Source: Arthrobacter stackebrandtii (GTDB lineage Bacteria; Actinomycetota; Actinomycetes; Actinomycetales; Micrococcaceae). Taken from it: a DNA stretch of 64,000 nt. The notes beneath the pieces were generated by a model. The model was not told the origin of the DNA, ran no database searches, and saw only the letters and a list, made by a program, of their open reading frames with translations. This document shows positions 27,518 through 37,800 of this stretch, piece by piece (position 1 is the first letter of the stretch; the number at the start of each line of letters is the position of its first letter). The stretch covers positions 1,798,001 through 1,862,000 of the forward strand of contig NZ_JAGIOI010000001.1 in the NCBI RefSeq assembly GCF_017876675.1, read 5' to 3'. The position numbers and the translations under genes were made by a program.

Positions 27518-27579
27518 TTGGAAGCGTTTGCAGTAATTTGTTGGAAACGCTTGCATTAAATTGGTGGCTTGTGTTGAGT
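27518..27579 (+). promoter_or_regulatory. Tandem LacI-type operators and promoter of the amylase gene
   Basis: Two LacI-family operator-like palindromes, TTGGAAGCGTTTGCAG (27518-27533) and TTGGAAACGCTTGCAT (27541-27556), are 23 bp centre to centre. The second overlaps a likely -35 (TTGCAT, 27551-27556), with TTGAGT at -10 spacing (27574-27579). The central CG and GGAA/TTCC-type arms match MalR/CcpA-like sites. The same arrangement recurs at 34750 in front of the pilus genes. Confidence 0.8.
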
Positions 27580-27632
27580 GACAAGAGGCGCGGTGCAAGA
27601 GCAGCGCGCTTTTTGATGCAAAGGAGCACAGC

Positions 27633-30600
27633 ATGCACGGAAGTGTGACTATGGAGGCGCAGCGGAGCCTGCGCCGATTATTGGCGGTCCTTGCGGCCGC
27701 ATCCCTCCTGGTTACGGGGTTGGTCGCCACAGGCGGCGCCTCTCCAGCCCAAGCAGCTGCGGCCGGTCCCAAGGACACGATCGCAGTGCTTTTTTCATAC
27801 ACCTGGAACCAGATCGCCAAGGAATGTGAATCAACGCTGGGTCCGGCGGGGTATGGCTACGTCCAGACCTCCCCGCCCCAGGAACATGTGAAAGGCAGCC
27901 AGTGGTGGACTTACTACCAGCCGGTCTCGTACAAACTTGAGACCAGGATGGGCACCGAGGCTGAATTCACCTCAATGGTCCAGCGGTGCAAGGCCGCCGG
28001 CGTCGGCGTCATCGTCGATGCAGTGATCAACCACATGTCCGGCAAGTCAGAAGGCGGTACAGGCTGGGCAGGGACACCATTCCAACACTACGACTACCCC
28101 GGAATTTACAGCAGCAGCGACTTCCACAACTGCCGCAAGGACATCACCAACTACCAGGACCGCTATGACGTCCAGAACTGCAACCTGGTCAACCTCTCGG
28201 ACCTGGATACATCCTCCGACCACGTGCAGCAGACCATCGCCAACTACCTGAACCGCTTCGTCGACATGGGAGTTGCCGGTTTCCGCATTGACGCCGTCAA
28301 GCACATTGCTGCACAGGACATGGCAGGAATCTGGAATCGCGTGCGCAAAAAGGACTCGCTCTACGTGGTGCAGGAAGTCATCCGTGCCAACGAACCGGTC
28401 CAGCCTGAGGAGTACATCTCCATCGGCGACGTCCACGAGTTCGGCTTTGCCCGCAAGCTCAAGGAGGCCTTCGGCGGATCCCGCATCGACTGGCTGATCT
28501 CGGGTGCCGGTATTGGCGGCAGCTGGGACGGGTTCCTCAAGCAGGACGATGCGGCAGTATTCGTGGACAACCACGACACCGAACGCAACAACGAAACCCT
28601 GTCCTACAAGGACGGAAAATCCTACGACCTGGCCCAGGCGTTTACCCTGGCCTGGCCATACGGATCCCCGTCCGTCCACTCCGGATATGCCTTCTCTGAC
28701 AAGGACGCAGGCCCCGCCCTTGACGGCCAGGGCCGTGTCATTGACCCGGCACCGGGCCAGAACGGCTGGACGTTCAAGCACGCGCAGAACGACATCCAGA
28801 ACATGGTTGGATTCCGCGTGGCAACGTACGGCACGGCAGTCGCCAACAAGTGGTCCAGCGCGGACGGCTCTGCCATGTCGTTCAGCCGGGGCGACAGGGG
28901 CTTCATCGCCCTCAACAACGGCAGCGGCCAGGTCCAGCGCGAATTCACCACCAGCCTGCCCGACGGCAAGTACTACAACGTGATCACCGCCAAGCGCACC
29001 GGCGGCACCTGGAGCGGCGACACAGTCACCGTTGCCGGGGGCAAGTTCACGGCCACAGTGTCTGCCAAGACCGCCCTTGCCCTGCATGCGGGTGCAAAGG
29101 TTGAAAGCTGCGTCGACGTCAGTGCACCCAGCACCCCTGCGGCCGTCAGCGCCAAGGTCGACGGCGGTTCGCTTGCGGTTTCGTGGCAGGCGTCAAGCGA
29201 CGACTGTGGCGTATCCGGCTACGACGTGGTCCGCACAGGCGGAAGCGGCGGGGCGGTCACCAAGACCGTCACGGGCACGACTCTGACAGACAAGACCTTC
29301 TCGGCAGCCACCGCATACACGTACACGGTGACGGCCAGGGACGCTTCCGGCAAGTCAAGTGCAGCCTCTGCACCAGCCACCGTCACCACTCCGGAAGCAC
29401 CGGTCGTGACCGGCACATCGGTGTACTACAAGGCACCGTCCGGATGGTCCAAGGCGTATATGCACTACCGCTCCGGCACCGGCGCATGGACGACGGCACC
29501 CGGCACGGAGATGGCGCCGGTGGCCGGACTTGCCGGATGGTTCTCGGCAACGGTTGATGCGGCGGACGGCGCTGCGCTGACCGCCGCCTTCAACAATGGC
29601 GGGGGAACATGGGACAACAACGGCGACAAGAACTATGCCATCCCGGCAGGTCCGGAATGGTCCGTGTCGGAGGGCAAGGTCGTGGCCGGAACCCCCGACA
29701 AGCCGGTCGTGACGGGCTCCTCGGTGTACTACCAGGCACCCGCCGGCTGGACGAAAGCCTACCTGCACTACCGTGTTGGCACGGCCGCCTGGACCACGGC
29801 ACCGGGCGTCGAAATGACGCCGGTGGAGGGCATCCCGGGTTGGTTCAAGGCTTCCATCGAGGCTCCTGCCGGCACTGCCACCACCGCTGCATTCAACAAT
29901 GGTGCAGGTGCCTGGGACAACAACGGCGGCAACAACTACGCCATCCCGACAGGCCCGGCATGGTCGGTGTCGGGCGGTTCCGTCAACGCAGGAGCGCCCC
30001 AGAAACCGGTGGCACCCAAGCCGCTGGCGGGGAAGCTGGACCTTTTCTACAAGACGGGCCCCGGCTGGTCGACAGCCAACGCGCACTACCAGGTTGGTGC
30101 GGGTGCCTGGACCGCTGCTCCGGGCATTGCCATGGCGGCCGTGTCCAGCTGCGTCTCGGGTAACGGCTGGTACCGCCTGACAATAGACAGCGGAACTGCT
30201 GCAAACGTGACAGTGGCATTCAACAACGGCGCAGGGGCATGGGATAACAACGGAGGCAAGAACTACACGTTCACGACCGATGTTGCCGCGGTGTCCGCAG
30301 GAAAGGTCACAACCGCCGACCCCTGTGGCGTGATTGTGCCTGAGCCGGCCATTCCGGCCATGCCAACGGCCGTCGCGGTCAAGCCGCTGGGCAGCACCAG
30401 CATCCAGGCAACGTGGACTGCCGTCCCCGACGCCACCAGCTACTCCATCTCATACGGGCTGGACGGGCAGGGCGAGCCCCTGTTCGTCAAGGTCTCATCG
30501 GGAACTGAGCTCACGGCGCCGGGCCTGCTCCCGGGCAAGCGCTACTGGTTCAAGGTGCGTGCGGAAAACGCAGCGGGGGCCTCGGCCTACTCGCCGGCAG

Positions 30601-33600
30601 CCTTCGCCACCACGGAGGCCGAAATTGAGCCGACCGTTGAACCCACGGCAACTGCCACCGTTGAACCCACAGCACCTCCGACCAGCGAACCGGGCGATCG
30701 CGTGGGAACCGACCACTCGGTCGGGCTCTACAAGACGAACCCCTCGGCGCAGGTTGGCAAGTCGAAGGCCATCACGGTCGACGGCGATGCCTCGGAGTGG
30801 ACCGCGGACATGATCATCGCCCAAGGCGTGGCAAACGACGATCCGCGCATCTTCCGCGGATCGCATGAAGGCCCTGTCTACGATCCCTATGCGCTCTACG
30901 GCTCCTGGGATGACGATAACCTCTACCTGATGTGGCAATTCACCAACGTCACGGACGTGGTGGACCCGGCCCAGGGGTACCCCATCAGCGATAACGGCAA
31001 GCCTTACCAGGGAGACATCCCCCAGGCCATTGCTCTGGACGTGAACAACCGCGGCAGCAATGGCATGGTCACGGCGGACGAAAAGGGCGTCTGGGGCATG
31101 CGCTACTCCTTTGCGAACAACGAGGCAGACCACCTGCTGATGTTCTCAAGCAAGCCCAAGGTGGGCCAGCCGTCGATCTTCTCGCTCAACTCGGATGACG
31201 AATTCGACTATGAGCCGGAAAACGTGAGCGCTTTCAAGGACGCTGGCGTGAGCTTCGCCTACGGAGATGGTTTCGTCGGATCAACTGTGATGGGCATCAA
31301 GAAGAACGGCTATGAGGGATATGTTCCGGCCGATTTGAAGGATGCAGCGAACTTCACGGATCTGTTGACGAAGGGCCACGACAAGGCCCAGGACACCACC
31401 TACGAGATGAAGATCCCGTTGGCTTCGCTCGGCATCGACCGCGGCTATCTGGAAGGCAATGGGGTCGGCGTCATGCTGGTTTCCACTTTCGGGGAATCCG
31501 CAATTGGCTCGCTGCCGTACGATCCGACAACGCTGGACCATGCCCTGGACCCCTACACCGCGGATGAGTCAACGTCAGCTGAGAAGGAGGACGTGGATAC
31601 GTTCACGGCCAAATTCGCCAGTGTTGGTAGCGTCGGCACATCATCCGTCCTGCCGGCAACACCCAAATCGGTGACAGCTGCCCCCGTGGGAACGACAAGT
31701 CTCAAGGCGTCGTGGGCTGCCGTTGCAGGCGCCACCTCGTACACCGTCACCTATGCAGCTGAGAGCCAGGGCCAACCTGTCTTCGTGAAGGTCGCTTCGG
31801 GCACCCAGTTCACGGCGACGGGCCTGGCACCGGGAACCCGCTACTGGTTCAAGGTGCGCGCGGAGACGACTGCGGGGGCTTCGCCCTACTCGGCCGCGGT
31901 TTTTGCGGCCACCGACACAGAGGTGGAGCCCACCACCGAGCCCACCGAGACACCGACCATCGATCCGACGGTGGAACCAACGGTGGATCCCACCCCGGAA
32001 CCCACCGTCGACCCGACCCCGGAACCGACAGTGGATCCCACCCCGGAACCGACAGTTGACCCGACGCCGATCCCCACACCCACCGTTGACCCGACGCCGG
32101 GTCCCGGAACGGAGCCTGGCGGCTCGGTGGCCGGGGCAACCCAGGGTTCACCTTTGGGCGGGGACCCCCGTGAAGACTCGATTTACTTCATGATGACAGC
32201 GCGCTGGAATGACGGCGACAGCTCGAACAACATGGGCGGAAGCCAGCATGTTAAGTCGGGCAATGCCGCCAACAACGACCCGATGTACCGTGGGGACTTC
32301 CAAGGTGTCATCGACAAGCTCGACTACATCAAGGGAATCGGCTTCTCTGCCATCTGGATCACCCCGGTGGTCACCAACCGCAGCGACTATGACTTCCATG
32401 GTTACCACGGCTGGGACTTCCAGCGCATTGATCCGCGCCTGGAATCAGAGGGTGCCACTTACCAGGAACTGATCGATGCTGCCCACGCCAAGGGCATCAA
32501 GATCTACCAGGACGTGGTCTACAACCACACCTCGCGGTGGGGTGAAAAGAACCTCTTTGTCCCCACCGTCTTCGGCACACGTGATGCACAGTGGGACTGG
32601 TACTACGACGAGCCGGTGGAAGGCAAGGCCTACAACCCCGCCGAAACCGACGCCGACGGCAGCACCTACAACGGGGACTTGTGGTCCACAACCCAGCCCG
32701 CAGACCAAAAATGCAAGAACTGGGGCGTGCAGAGCGGCTTCTCGGCTGAAGGCTACAAGGTGTACAACTGCCAGTGGCCCAACGCCACCTCGGGCATGTT
32801 CCCGGCCGACACCTTCCACCAGTGCTGGATTGGCAACTGGGAAGGCAAGGACGCACAGGACTGCTGGATCCATGAGGACCTGGCTGACCTGAACACCGAA
32901 AGCGCCAAGGTGCAGGACTACCTGATCGACACGTACAACAAGTACATCGACATGGGTGTGGACGGTTTCCGTGTCGACACGGCGGTGCACATTCCGCGCG
33001 TCATGTGGAACCGGCACTTCCTGCCGGCGCTGCAGGAGCACGCAGTGGCAACGCATGGTGACAAGGGCAAGGACTTCTACGTCTTTGGCGAGGTCGCCCA
33101 GTTTGTCCATGACAAGTGGAACCGCGGATCCGTAAACCATTCGGCCCCGTTCTACACCTGGAAGGAGCGCCGCTCCTACAGCATTGACGACGTTGTGGCG
33201 GCGGCCGAGCAGTTCCAGTATGAGAACCTCATGGGACCTGCCGGCCAGCCGACAAGCGCCAACCACAAGCTGGACGGCAACAATTACCACAAACCCGACC
33301 ATTCGGCGTCGTCCGGCATGAGCATCATCGACATGCGGATGCACATGAACTTCGACAACGCCTCCAATGCCTTCCATTCGGGCATGGACTCCGACGACGC
33401 AACGAACGATGCCACCTACAACGCCGTGTATGTGGACAGCCATGATTATGGTCCGGGAAAGTCGCAAGTGAGGTTCGACGGCGGCACGGATGCCTGGGCG
33501 GAAAACCTGAGCCTCATGTGGTCCTTCCGGGGAGTGCCTGTGCTGTTCTACGGTTCAGAGATCGAGTTCCAGGCGGGCAAGCCGATCGACTGCGGGCCCA

Positions 33601-34073
33601 CGTGTCCGCTGGCGACCACCGGCCGTGCCTACTTCGGCGACCACCTGGCGGGAACCGTGACGGCCGGAGATTTCGGCACTGTCACCTCTGCCAGCGGTGC
33701 AGTGGCTGAGACGCTGCAGAAACCGCTGGTAAAGCACCTCCAGACACTGAACCAAGTCCGTCGTGCCGTCCCAGCCCTTCAGAAGGGCCAGTATTCAACG
33801 GACGGCGTCAGCGGAAACATGGCGTTCAAGCGCCGTTTCACGGAAGGCTCCGTGGACAGCTTTGTGCTGGTTGCGGTTTCTGAAGGGGCGTCGTTCTCCG
33901 GCATCCCCAACGGCACCTACGTGGATGCGGTAACCGGTGACAGCAAGACGGTCTCCAACGGATCGCTGACCATTCCGCTCTCCGGCAAGGGCAACATGCG
34001 TGCGTATGTGCTGTCCCTGCCAGGCAACCCTGCCCCGGGCAAGGTTGGCAATGGAAGCCCCTTCCTGAAGTGA
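27633..34073 (+). CDS. Giant secreted dual-domain GH13 amylase
   Basis: A 2146-aa exported protein with a signal peptide (about residues 7-42, ending SPAQA). In order: GH13 module 1 (about 45-490; D220 in FRIDAVKH, E248 in VVQEVIRANE, D315 in VDNHDTER); an FN3 domain; three CBM25-like starch-binding modules (about 590-905, each ending GxWDNNGxxNYA or NYT); a second FN3; a CBM9-like module (about 1025-1340); a third FN3; a Thr/Pro/Asp repeat linker; and GH13 module 2 (about 1505-2110; D1782 in FRVDTAVH, E1820 in VFGEVAQF, D1938 in VDSHDYGP). Both catalytic triads look complete. Module 1 is alpha-amylase-like; module 2 resembles secreted amylases or pullulanase-like enzymes, exact bond specificity unknown. 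AAAGGAG precedes the ATG. No sorting signal. Confidence 0.93.
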   Translation: MHGSVTMEAQRSLRRLLAVLAAASLLVTGLVATGGASPAQAAAAGPKDTIAVLFSYTWNQIAKECESTLGPAGYGYVQTSPPQEHVKGSQWWTYYQPVSYKLETRMGTEAEFTSMVQRCKAAGVGVIVDAVINHMSGKSEGGTGWAGTPFQHYDYPGIYSSSDFHNCRKDITNYQDRYDVQNCNLVNLSDLDTSSDHVQQTIANYLNRFVDMGVAGFRIDAVKHIAAQDMAGIWNRVRKKDSLYVVQEVIRANEPVQPEEYISIGDVHEFGFARKLKEAFGGSRIDWLISGAGIGGSWDGFLKQDDAAVFVDNHDTERNNETLSYKDGKSYDLAQAFTLAWPYGSPSVHSGYAFSDKDAGPALDGQGRVIDPAPGQNGWTFKHAQNDIQNMVGFRVATYGTAVANKWSSADGSAMSFSRGDRGFIALNNGSGQVQREFTTSLPDGKYYNVITAKRTGGTWSGDTVTVAGGKFTATVSAKTALALHAGAKVESCVDVSAPSTPAAVSAKVDGGSLAVSWQASSDDCGVSGYDVVRTGGSGGAVTKTVTGTTLTDKTFSAATAYTYTVTARDASGKSSAASAPATVTTPEAPVVTGTSVYYKAPSGWSKAYMHYRSGTGAWTTAPGTEMAPVAGLAGWFSATVDAADGAALTAAFNNGGGTWDNNGDKNYAIPAGPEWSVSEGKVVAGTPDKPVVTGSSVYYQAPAGWTKAYLHYRVGTAAWTTAPGVEMTPVEGIPGWFKASIEAPAGTATTAAFNNGAGAWDNNGGNNYAIPTGPAWSVSGGSVNAGAPQKPVAPKPLAGKLDLFYKTGPGWSTANAHYQVGAGAWTAAPGIAMAAVSSCVSGNGWYRLTIDSGTAANVTVAFNNGAGAWDNNGGKNYTFTTDVAAVSAGKVTTADPCGVIVPEPAIPAMPTAVAVKPLGSTSIQATWTAVPDATSYSISYGLDGQGEPLFVKVSSGTELTAPGLLPGKRYWFKVRAENAAGASAYSPAAFATTEAEIEPTVEPTATATVEPTAPPTSEPGDRVGTDHSVGLYKTNPSAQVGKSKAITVDGDASEWTADMIIAQGVANDDPRIFRGSHEGPVYDPYALYGSWDDDNLYLMWQFTNVTDVVDPAQGYPISDNGKPYQGDIPQAIALDVNNRGSNGMVTADEKGVWGMRYSFANNEADHLLMFSSKPKVGQPSIFSLNSDDEFDYEPENVSAFKDAGVSFAYGDGFVGSTVMGIKKNGYEGYVPADLKDAANFTDLLTKGHDKAQDTTYEMKIPLASLGIDRGYLEGNGVGVMLVSTFGESAIGSLPYDPTTLDHALDPYTADESTSAEKEDVDTFTAKFASVGSVGTSSVLPATPKSVTAAPVGTTSLKASWAAVAGATSYTVTYAAESQGQPVFVKVASGTQFTATGLAPGTRYWFKVRAETTAGASPYSAAVFAATDTEVEPTTEPTETPTIDPTVEPTVDPTPEPTVDPTPEPTVDPTPEPTVDPTPIPTPTVDPTPGPGTEPGGSVAGATQGSPLGGDPREDSIYFMMTARWNDGDSSNNMGGSQHVKSGNAANNDPMYRGDFQGVIDKLDYIKGIGFSAIWITPVVTNRSDYDFHGYHGWDFQRIDPRLESEGATYQELIDAAHAKGIKIYQDVVYNHTSRWGEKNLFVPTVFGTRDAQWDWYYDEPVEGKAYNPAETDADGSTYNGDLWSTTQPADQKCKNWGVQSGFSAEGYKVYNCQWPNATSGMFPADTFHQCWIGNWEGKDAQDCWIHEDLADLNTESAKVQDYLIDTYNKYIDMGVDGFRVDTAVHIPRVMWNRHFLPALQEHAVATHGDKGKDFYVFGEVAQFVHDKWNRGSVNHSAPFYTWKERRSYSIDDVVAAAEQFQYENLMGPAGQPTSANHKLDGNNYHKPDHSASSGMSIIDMRMHMNFDNASNAFHSGMDSDDATNDATYNAVYVDSHDYGPGKSQVRFDGGTDAWAENLSLMWSFRGVPVLFYGSEIEFQAGKPIDCGPTCPLATTGRAYFGDHLAGTVTAGDFGTVTSASGAVAETLQKPLVKHLQTLNQVRRAVPALQKGQYSTDGVSGNMAFKRRFTEGSVDSFVLVAVSEGASFSGIPNGTYVDAVTGDSKTVSNGSLTIPLSGKGNMRAYVLSLPGNPAPGKVGNGSPFLK
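31974..32100 (+). repeat. Tandem repeat coding the TVDPTPEP linker
   Basis: Successive 24-bp units encode TVDPTPEP four to five times between the third FN3 domain and the second GH13 module of the amylase, forming a flexible, probably glycosylated spacer. Related TVEPTATATVEPT sequence follows the second FN3 (about 30628-30690). Confidence 0.8.
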
Positions 34074-34087
34074 GGACTGCAGACGAA

Positions 34088-34666
34088 ATGCGAACCAACA
34101 AGATGGGCCTCTGGGCAAGGGGCGCCACGGCTGCGGCGGTCATGTCGCTTGCGCTTGCCGGCTGTACCGTGGGCGGCCCGCCGCCCACCGCGACGCAGGA
34201 CGCAGCGCCCTCTGCTGTGGAATACGTGCCTGATGCCTCTGCAGCAGGTGCCGCCGTGCTCGAGAGCATCACCGACTGCAAGGCAGTCGGTGAGCACTTT
34301 GGGGCGTTGCTGGATGGGATGGAACCCACGATGGAATCGGTCAGCGATGCCAGTGTGTTCTGCGACTGGGCTGCAGCCGACGATGAGGAGACTGTCTTCA
34401 GCGTCGAAGTGTGGCCTGCAACAAGTCCCGTTCCCGCCGCGGAGGCAGTTGCTGCTTCAGGCGGCACGGTCCTTGAGGATCCGCGCATTTCGGACGCTGG
34501 CGGCATTGTCTATGCAATCGCCCCCAGCAGCGAGGCGCTCGCCCTGACGGTGCTGCTGCCGGAGTACTCCATCTCGGCGACGGCACTCAACTTGGTGTCC
34601 GAGGCCGAGCAAAAGCAACAGATGTCCGTCGGCCTGTTTGAAATGACAGGACTGGCAGCCAGCTGA
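34088..34666 (+). CDS. Hypothetical lipoprotein downstream of the amylase
   Basis: A 192-aa lipoprotein with lipobox LALAGC (lipidated Cys near residue 26). The mature part has two further Cys (in TDCKAVG and VFCDWAA), a possible disulfide, and resembles small actinobacterial lipoproteins of unknown function in general composition only. ATG 34088 is 14 bp past the amylase stop, so it is probably in the same transcript. A strong hairpin follows the gene, ending the unit before the pilus promoter. No function is assigned. Confidence 0.8.
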   Translation: MRTNKMGLWARGATAAAVMSLALAGCTVGGPPPTATQDAAPSAVEYVPDASAAGAAVLESITDCKAVGEHFGALLDGMEPTMESVSDASVFCDWAAADDEETVFSVEVWPATSPVPAAEAVAASGGTVLEDPRISDAGGIVYAIAPSSEALALTVLLPEYSISATALNLVSEAEQKQQMSVGLFEMTGLAAS

Positions 34667-34689
34667 GTTGCCCGGGCCACGCACGGCCC

Positions 34690-34727
34690 GCGATGCCCGG
34701 GCAGGGAATCCCCTGCCCGGGCATCGC
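34690..34727 (+). terminator. Strong hairpin terminator after the amylase-lipoprotein unit
   Basis: Perfect 17-bp arms (GCGATGCCCGGGCAGGG and complement) flank the loop AATC, 24 bp after the lipoprotein stop. The following CTTGTC is only weakly T-rich. It separates the amylase transcript from the next promoter. Confidence 0.8.
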
Positions 34728-34749
34728 CTTGTCGCGGCGATGTCATAAA

Positions 34750-34810
34750 TGGAAGCGTTTCCAAGTATTTTGTGGAAACGCTTGCAAAAATTGGATGGCG
34801 TTGTTAGCCT
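34750..34810 (+). promoter_or_regulatory. Tandem LacI-type operators and promoter of the pilus genes
   Basis: TGGAAGCGTTTCCA (34750-34763) and TGGAAACGCTTGCA (34773-34786) have the same order and 23-bp spacing as the pair before the amylase, and the flanking bases are also alike (AAATTGG-TGGC against AATTGGATGGC). A likely -35 TTGCAA (34782-34787) overlaps the second operator, with TAGCCT 17 bp downstream (34805-34810). Repressor binding here would block transcription. Confidence 0.82.
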
Positions 34811-34875
34811 GATTACTAATTCTGTCGGACGGCGCGCCGAAGAACAACGACGCCGAAAATCTATTGGGGGAACAA

Positions 34876-37800
34876 ATGCCACGGCACCAGCCTGTCCGCA
34901 CGCCCAGCTTCCGGAAGCAGCAACGTTCACGTGTGCTCCATCAGTGGTTTGCGGGCGTGGGCGCCCTCATGCTCGCAGGAACCCTGGTCGTTGCGCCGGG
35001 CATTGCCGGGCAGGAACCCGCGGCGAAGGCCGCCAGCGGAAACTCGGTCTACATCGACGAGCCGCTGCAAGGCGAGGCGCCGCTGACCGGATGGTCGCTG
35101 TCCGGTGACGGCAACGTCTCTGACGTCAGCGGAAATCAGGCGGGTGCATGGCTTCCGCAACTGAGCACGATATCTGAGAACAACAACGTCAACCACAGCA
35201 TCAACACGAACAACTGTGGGTTTAGCACCGGCGCCAACCAGTGGCCGAGGTGCCTGGCGAACAAAAGCCCGGACCGCGACGGCAAGTGGATGACGTTGAC
35301 GACGGACAACACCAACGCAAACAGTGCCAACAACAACGGCGGTGCGCAGGCCGGCACAGCCCTGAACAACACACCCTTTAAATCCGACTTGGGCGTGGTG
35401 CTCGAATACGACCAGCGTCTGTACCGCACCAACGACGGCCGCATCGGAGGCTCTCCGGCCATCCAGGGCGGCGGTGACGGCCTGGCCGTCTACCTGGCAG
35501 ACGCCAACGGCAACAACTACGGCAACAGCGGCATCGACACGTCTGTCGGCGAGGCCGGAGGTTACGGTGCAGGCCTCGGATACTCGGCCGTGTCATACAA
35601 CGGCGACAATCTCTGCCCCGCTGCGCAGGGCGTGGCAGGCGGCTACATCGGCGTCGGCTTCGACGTGTACGGCAACTACCAGAAAGCCGAGAACACCAAC
35701 GCCACCACCCAGTACAACCGCGCGACACGGCCATGGAGCGTGGCGCAGAGCAACCCTGCAGCGTTTGCAGACCTCGGCGGCGGAGTCACATCTGCCCGCA
35801 TCCCCCAGTCCATCGGCCTGCGCGGCTCGGGCGTGCGCTACACCGACCCACCTGCGTGCGACCCCGCTGCAACGGGCGGCATGAACCAGGCCTTTGGCCT
35901 TGTTGCCACCAATGATGCCCTCGTGACGCAGCCCGGCAACGTCACCGTCTTCCAGCCGAAATGGGACGGCAATGACACTGCCGCCGACTACAAGGCCGGC
36001 TACAACGACAAGCAAAGCGGCACGTGGGTGAACCTTCCCCAGAGCGCAATTACCCAGGCCACGGCTGCGCAGTTGCCGGCGGGCCTCGGCGACCCGAAAG
36101 GATACGTGATGCTCACGGTGCCGGCCGCGGCAGCCCCGTTCGACCTCTGGTACACGCGCAAGAATGTAACCGCCGGTGCCAACTTTGTCGGCATCAACGG
36201 GGACGCGGCCCTGGGCAAAGCGCCCAGCTACACGCCGCTGAAGCGCACGGTTGGCGGTTATCGATGGCTGGCCGGAACAAACAACCTGTCAAGCGCACCG
36301 AACCCGACCAACCCCGGCCTCATCAACGACAACGCCGCTGCGCGCCAGGGCGCCGTCATTGACAACGCTCAGATGGACTCGACCAAGTACCGCCGCGTGC
36401 GGATCACCCTCACGCCGAAAGCCGACGGGTCACGTTCCGTAAAGGTGTACTGGACCGACAAGTTGAATGTCTCGGATGACAAGTGCTACACCCCGGCCGG
36501 TGTGGAAATCACGGGAGTCGGCGCCAACGGTTCCAGCGACAGCTGCATCAGCGGCGGCGGCACGTGGCACCACGGCCAGCCCTATGCCTTCAACGAGCAG
36601 TTCTCATACGACGTCGCATCCAGCAGCTATCAGGCCGAGCTGCCGACAGAGTTCAAACTTGGCTTCTCGGCCTCGACCGGCTGGGCCGTCAACTACCACC
36701 AGATCCGCAACGTGCGCGTGACGAGTGTCGTGGACCTCGCGGTCGACAAGACCGTGCAGGCAACAGGTGCGGGCAGCTCAATTGACGACGGCGCGTGGGC
36801 CGACGAGACCCAGGTGAATGCCGGCGAGAAGGTCGCCTACAAGATTGATGCCTGGAACAACGGGATCTCCGACCTTGACGACGAATACCCCGCCAGCCTG
36901 GTGGACGGCCTCGACCAGGTGCCGTTCGACGACCTGGCCAACGTGGCGTGGACCGCAACGGCCACGGGTGATGCGAAGGTGTGCACGACATGGAACACGG
37001 CAACCGTGAAGTGCGATGCATACGGCACAACGCTTTCCGGAACCGGAGCGCTCACGGATGCAGCGCCCCTGCGCTGGGCTGCGGCCTCGCGGACCCACGA
37101 CCCAACGGCAAACATCAACGTCGTGTTCACAGGCACTGTCGGCGCGTCGACAGGCGAAGGCAGCTACCCGAACACCGCAGTCGTGGCCACGAGCCGTGTG
37201 GGCGGCCCCCAGGAAGACGACTTCAGCAACAACAAAGACGACGCCCTGATCACGGTCCTCCCGCACATCCCGCAGTGGACGCTTGGCAAGGCCGCTGAGC
37301 CGGCATCAGGCAGCCTGGTGGGAGCGGGGGAAACGATCGAATACACGGTCTCGGTTGAAGCCCTCGACCCTGAGCCCATCGGAACCGTTGCGGGTGTTTC
37401 AGTGGTCGACAACCTCGCAGAGGTGCTGCAATACGCAGAATTCGAGGCCGGTTCCGTGCTCATCAACGGCGCTGCACCGGCGGCCGGGGTGACCGTCACG
37501 GAGCCGGTGCCGGCGAACAACCAAACGCTCACAGTCGCCGGGCTCAACCTGCCTGCCGCAACAACAACGCCCATAACCTACAAGGTGACGGTCAAGGATC
37601 CCGCTGCATCGAACGTGTCATTCCGCAACTACGTGCTTGGCGTGCTTGCGGACAACCCGCCGGTGCAATGTGCGGCAGACAGCGAGGCCGACTACCTGGC
37701 CAACTGTTCCACCATTCACCACACGCCCAGCCTCCTTCAGGTGCTGAAGGTCGGCGAAGATTCCACCGGCGCCACGATCCCGTTCGAAGGGTCCGAGTGG

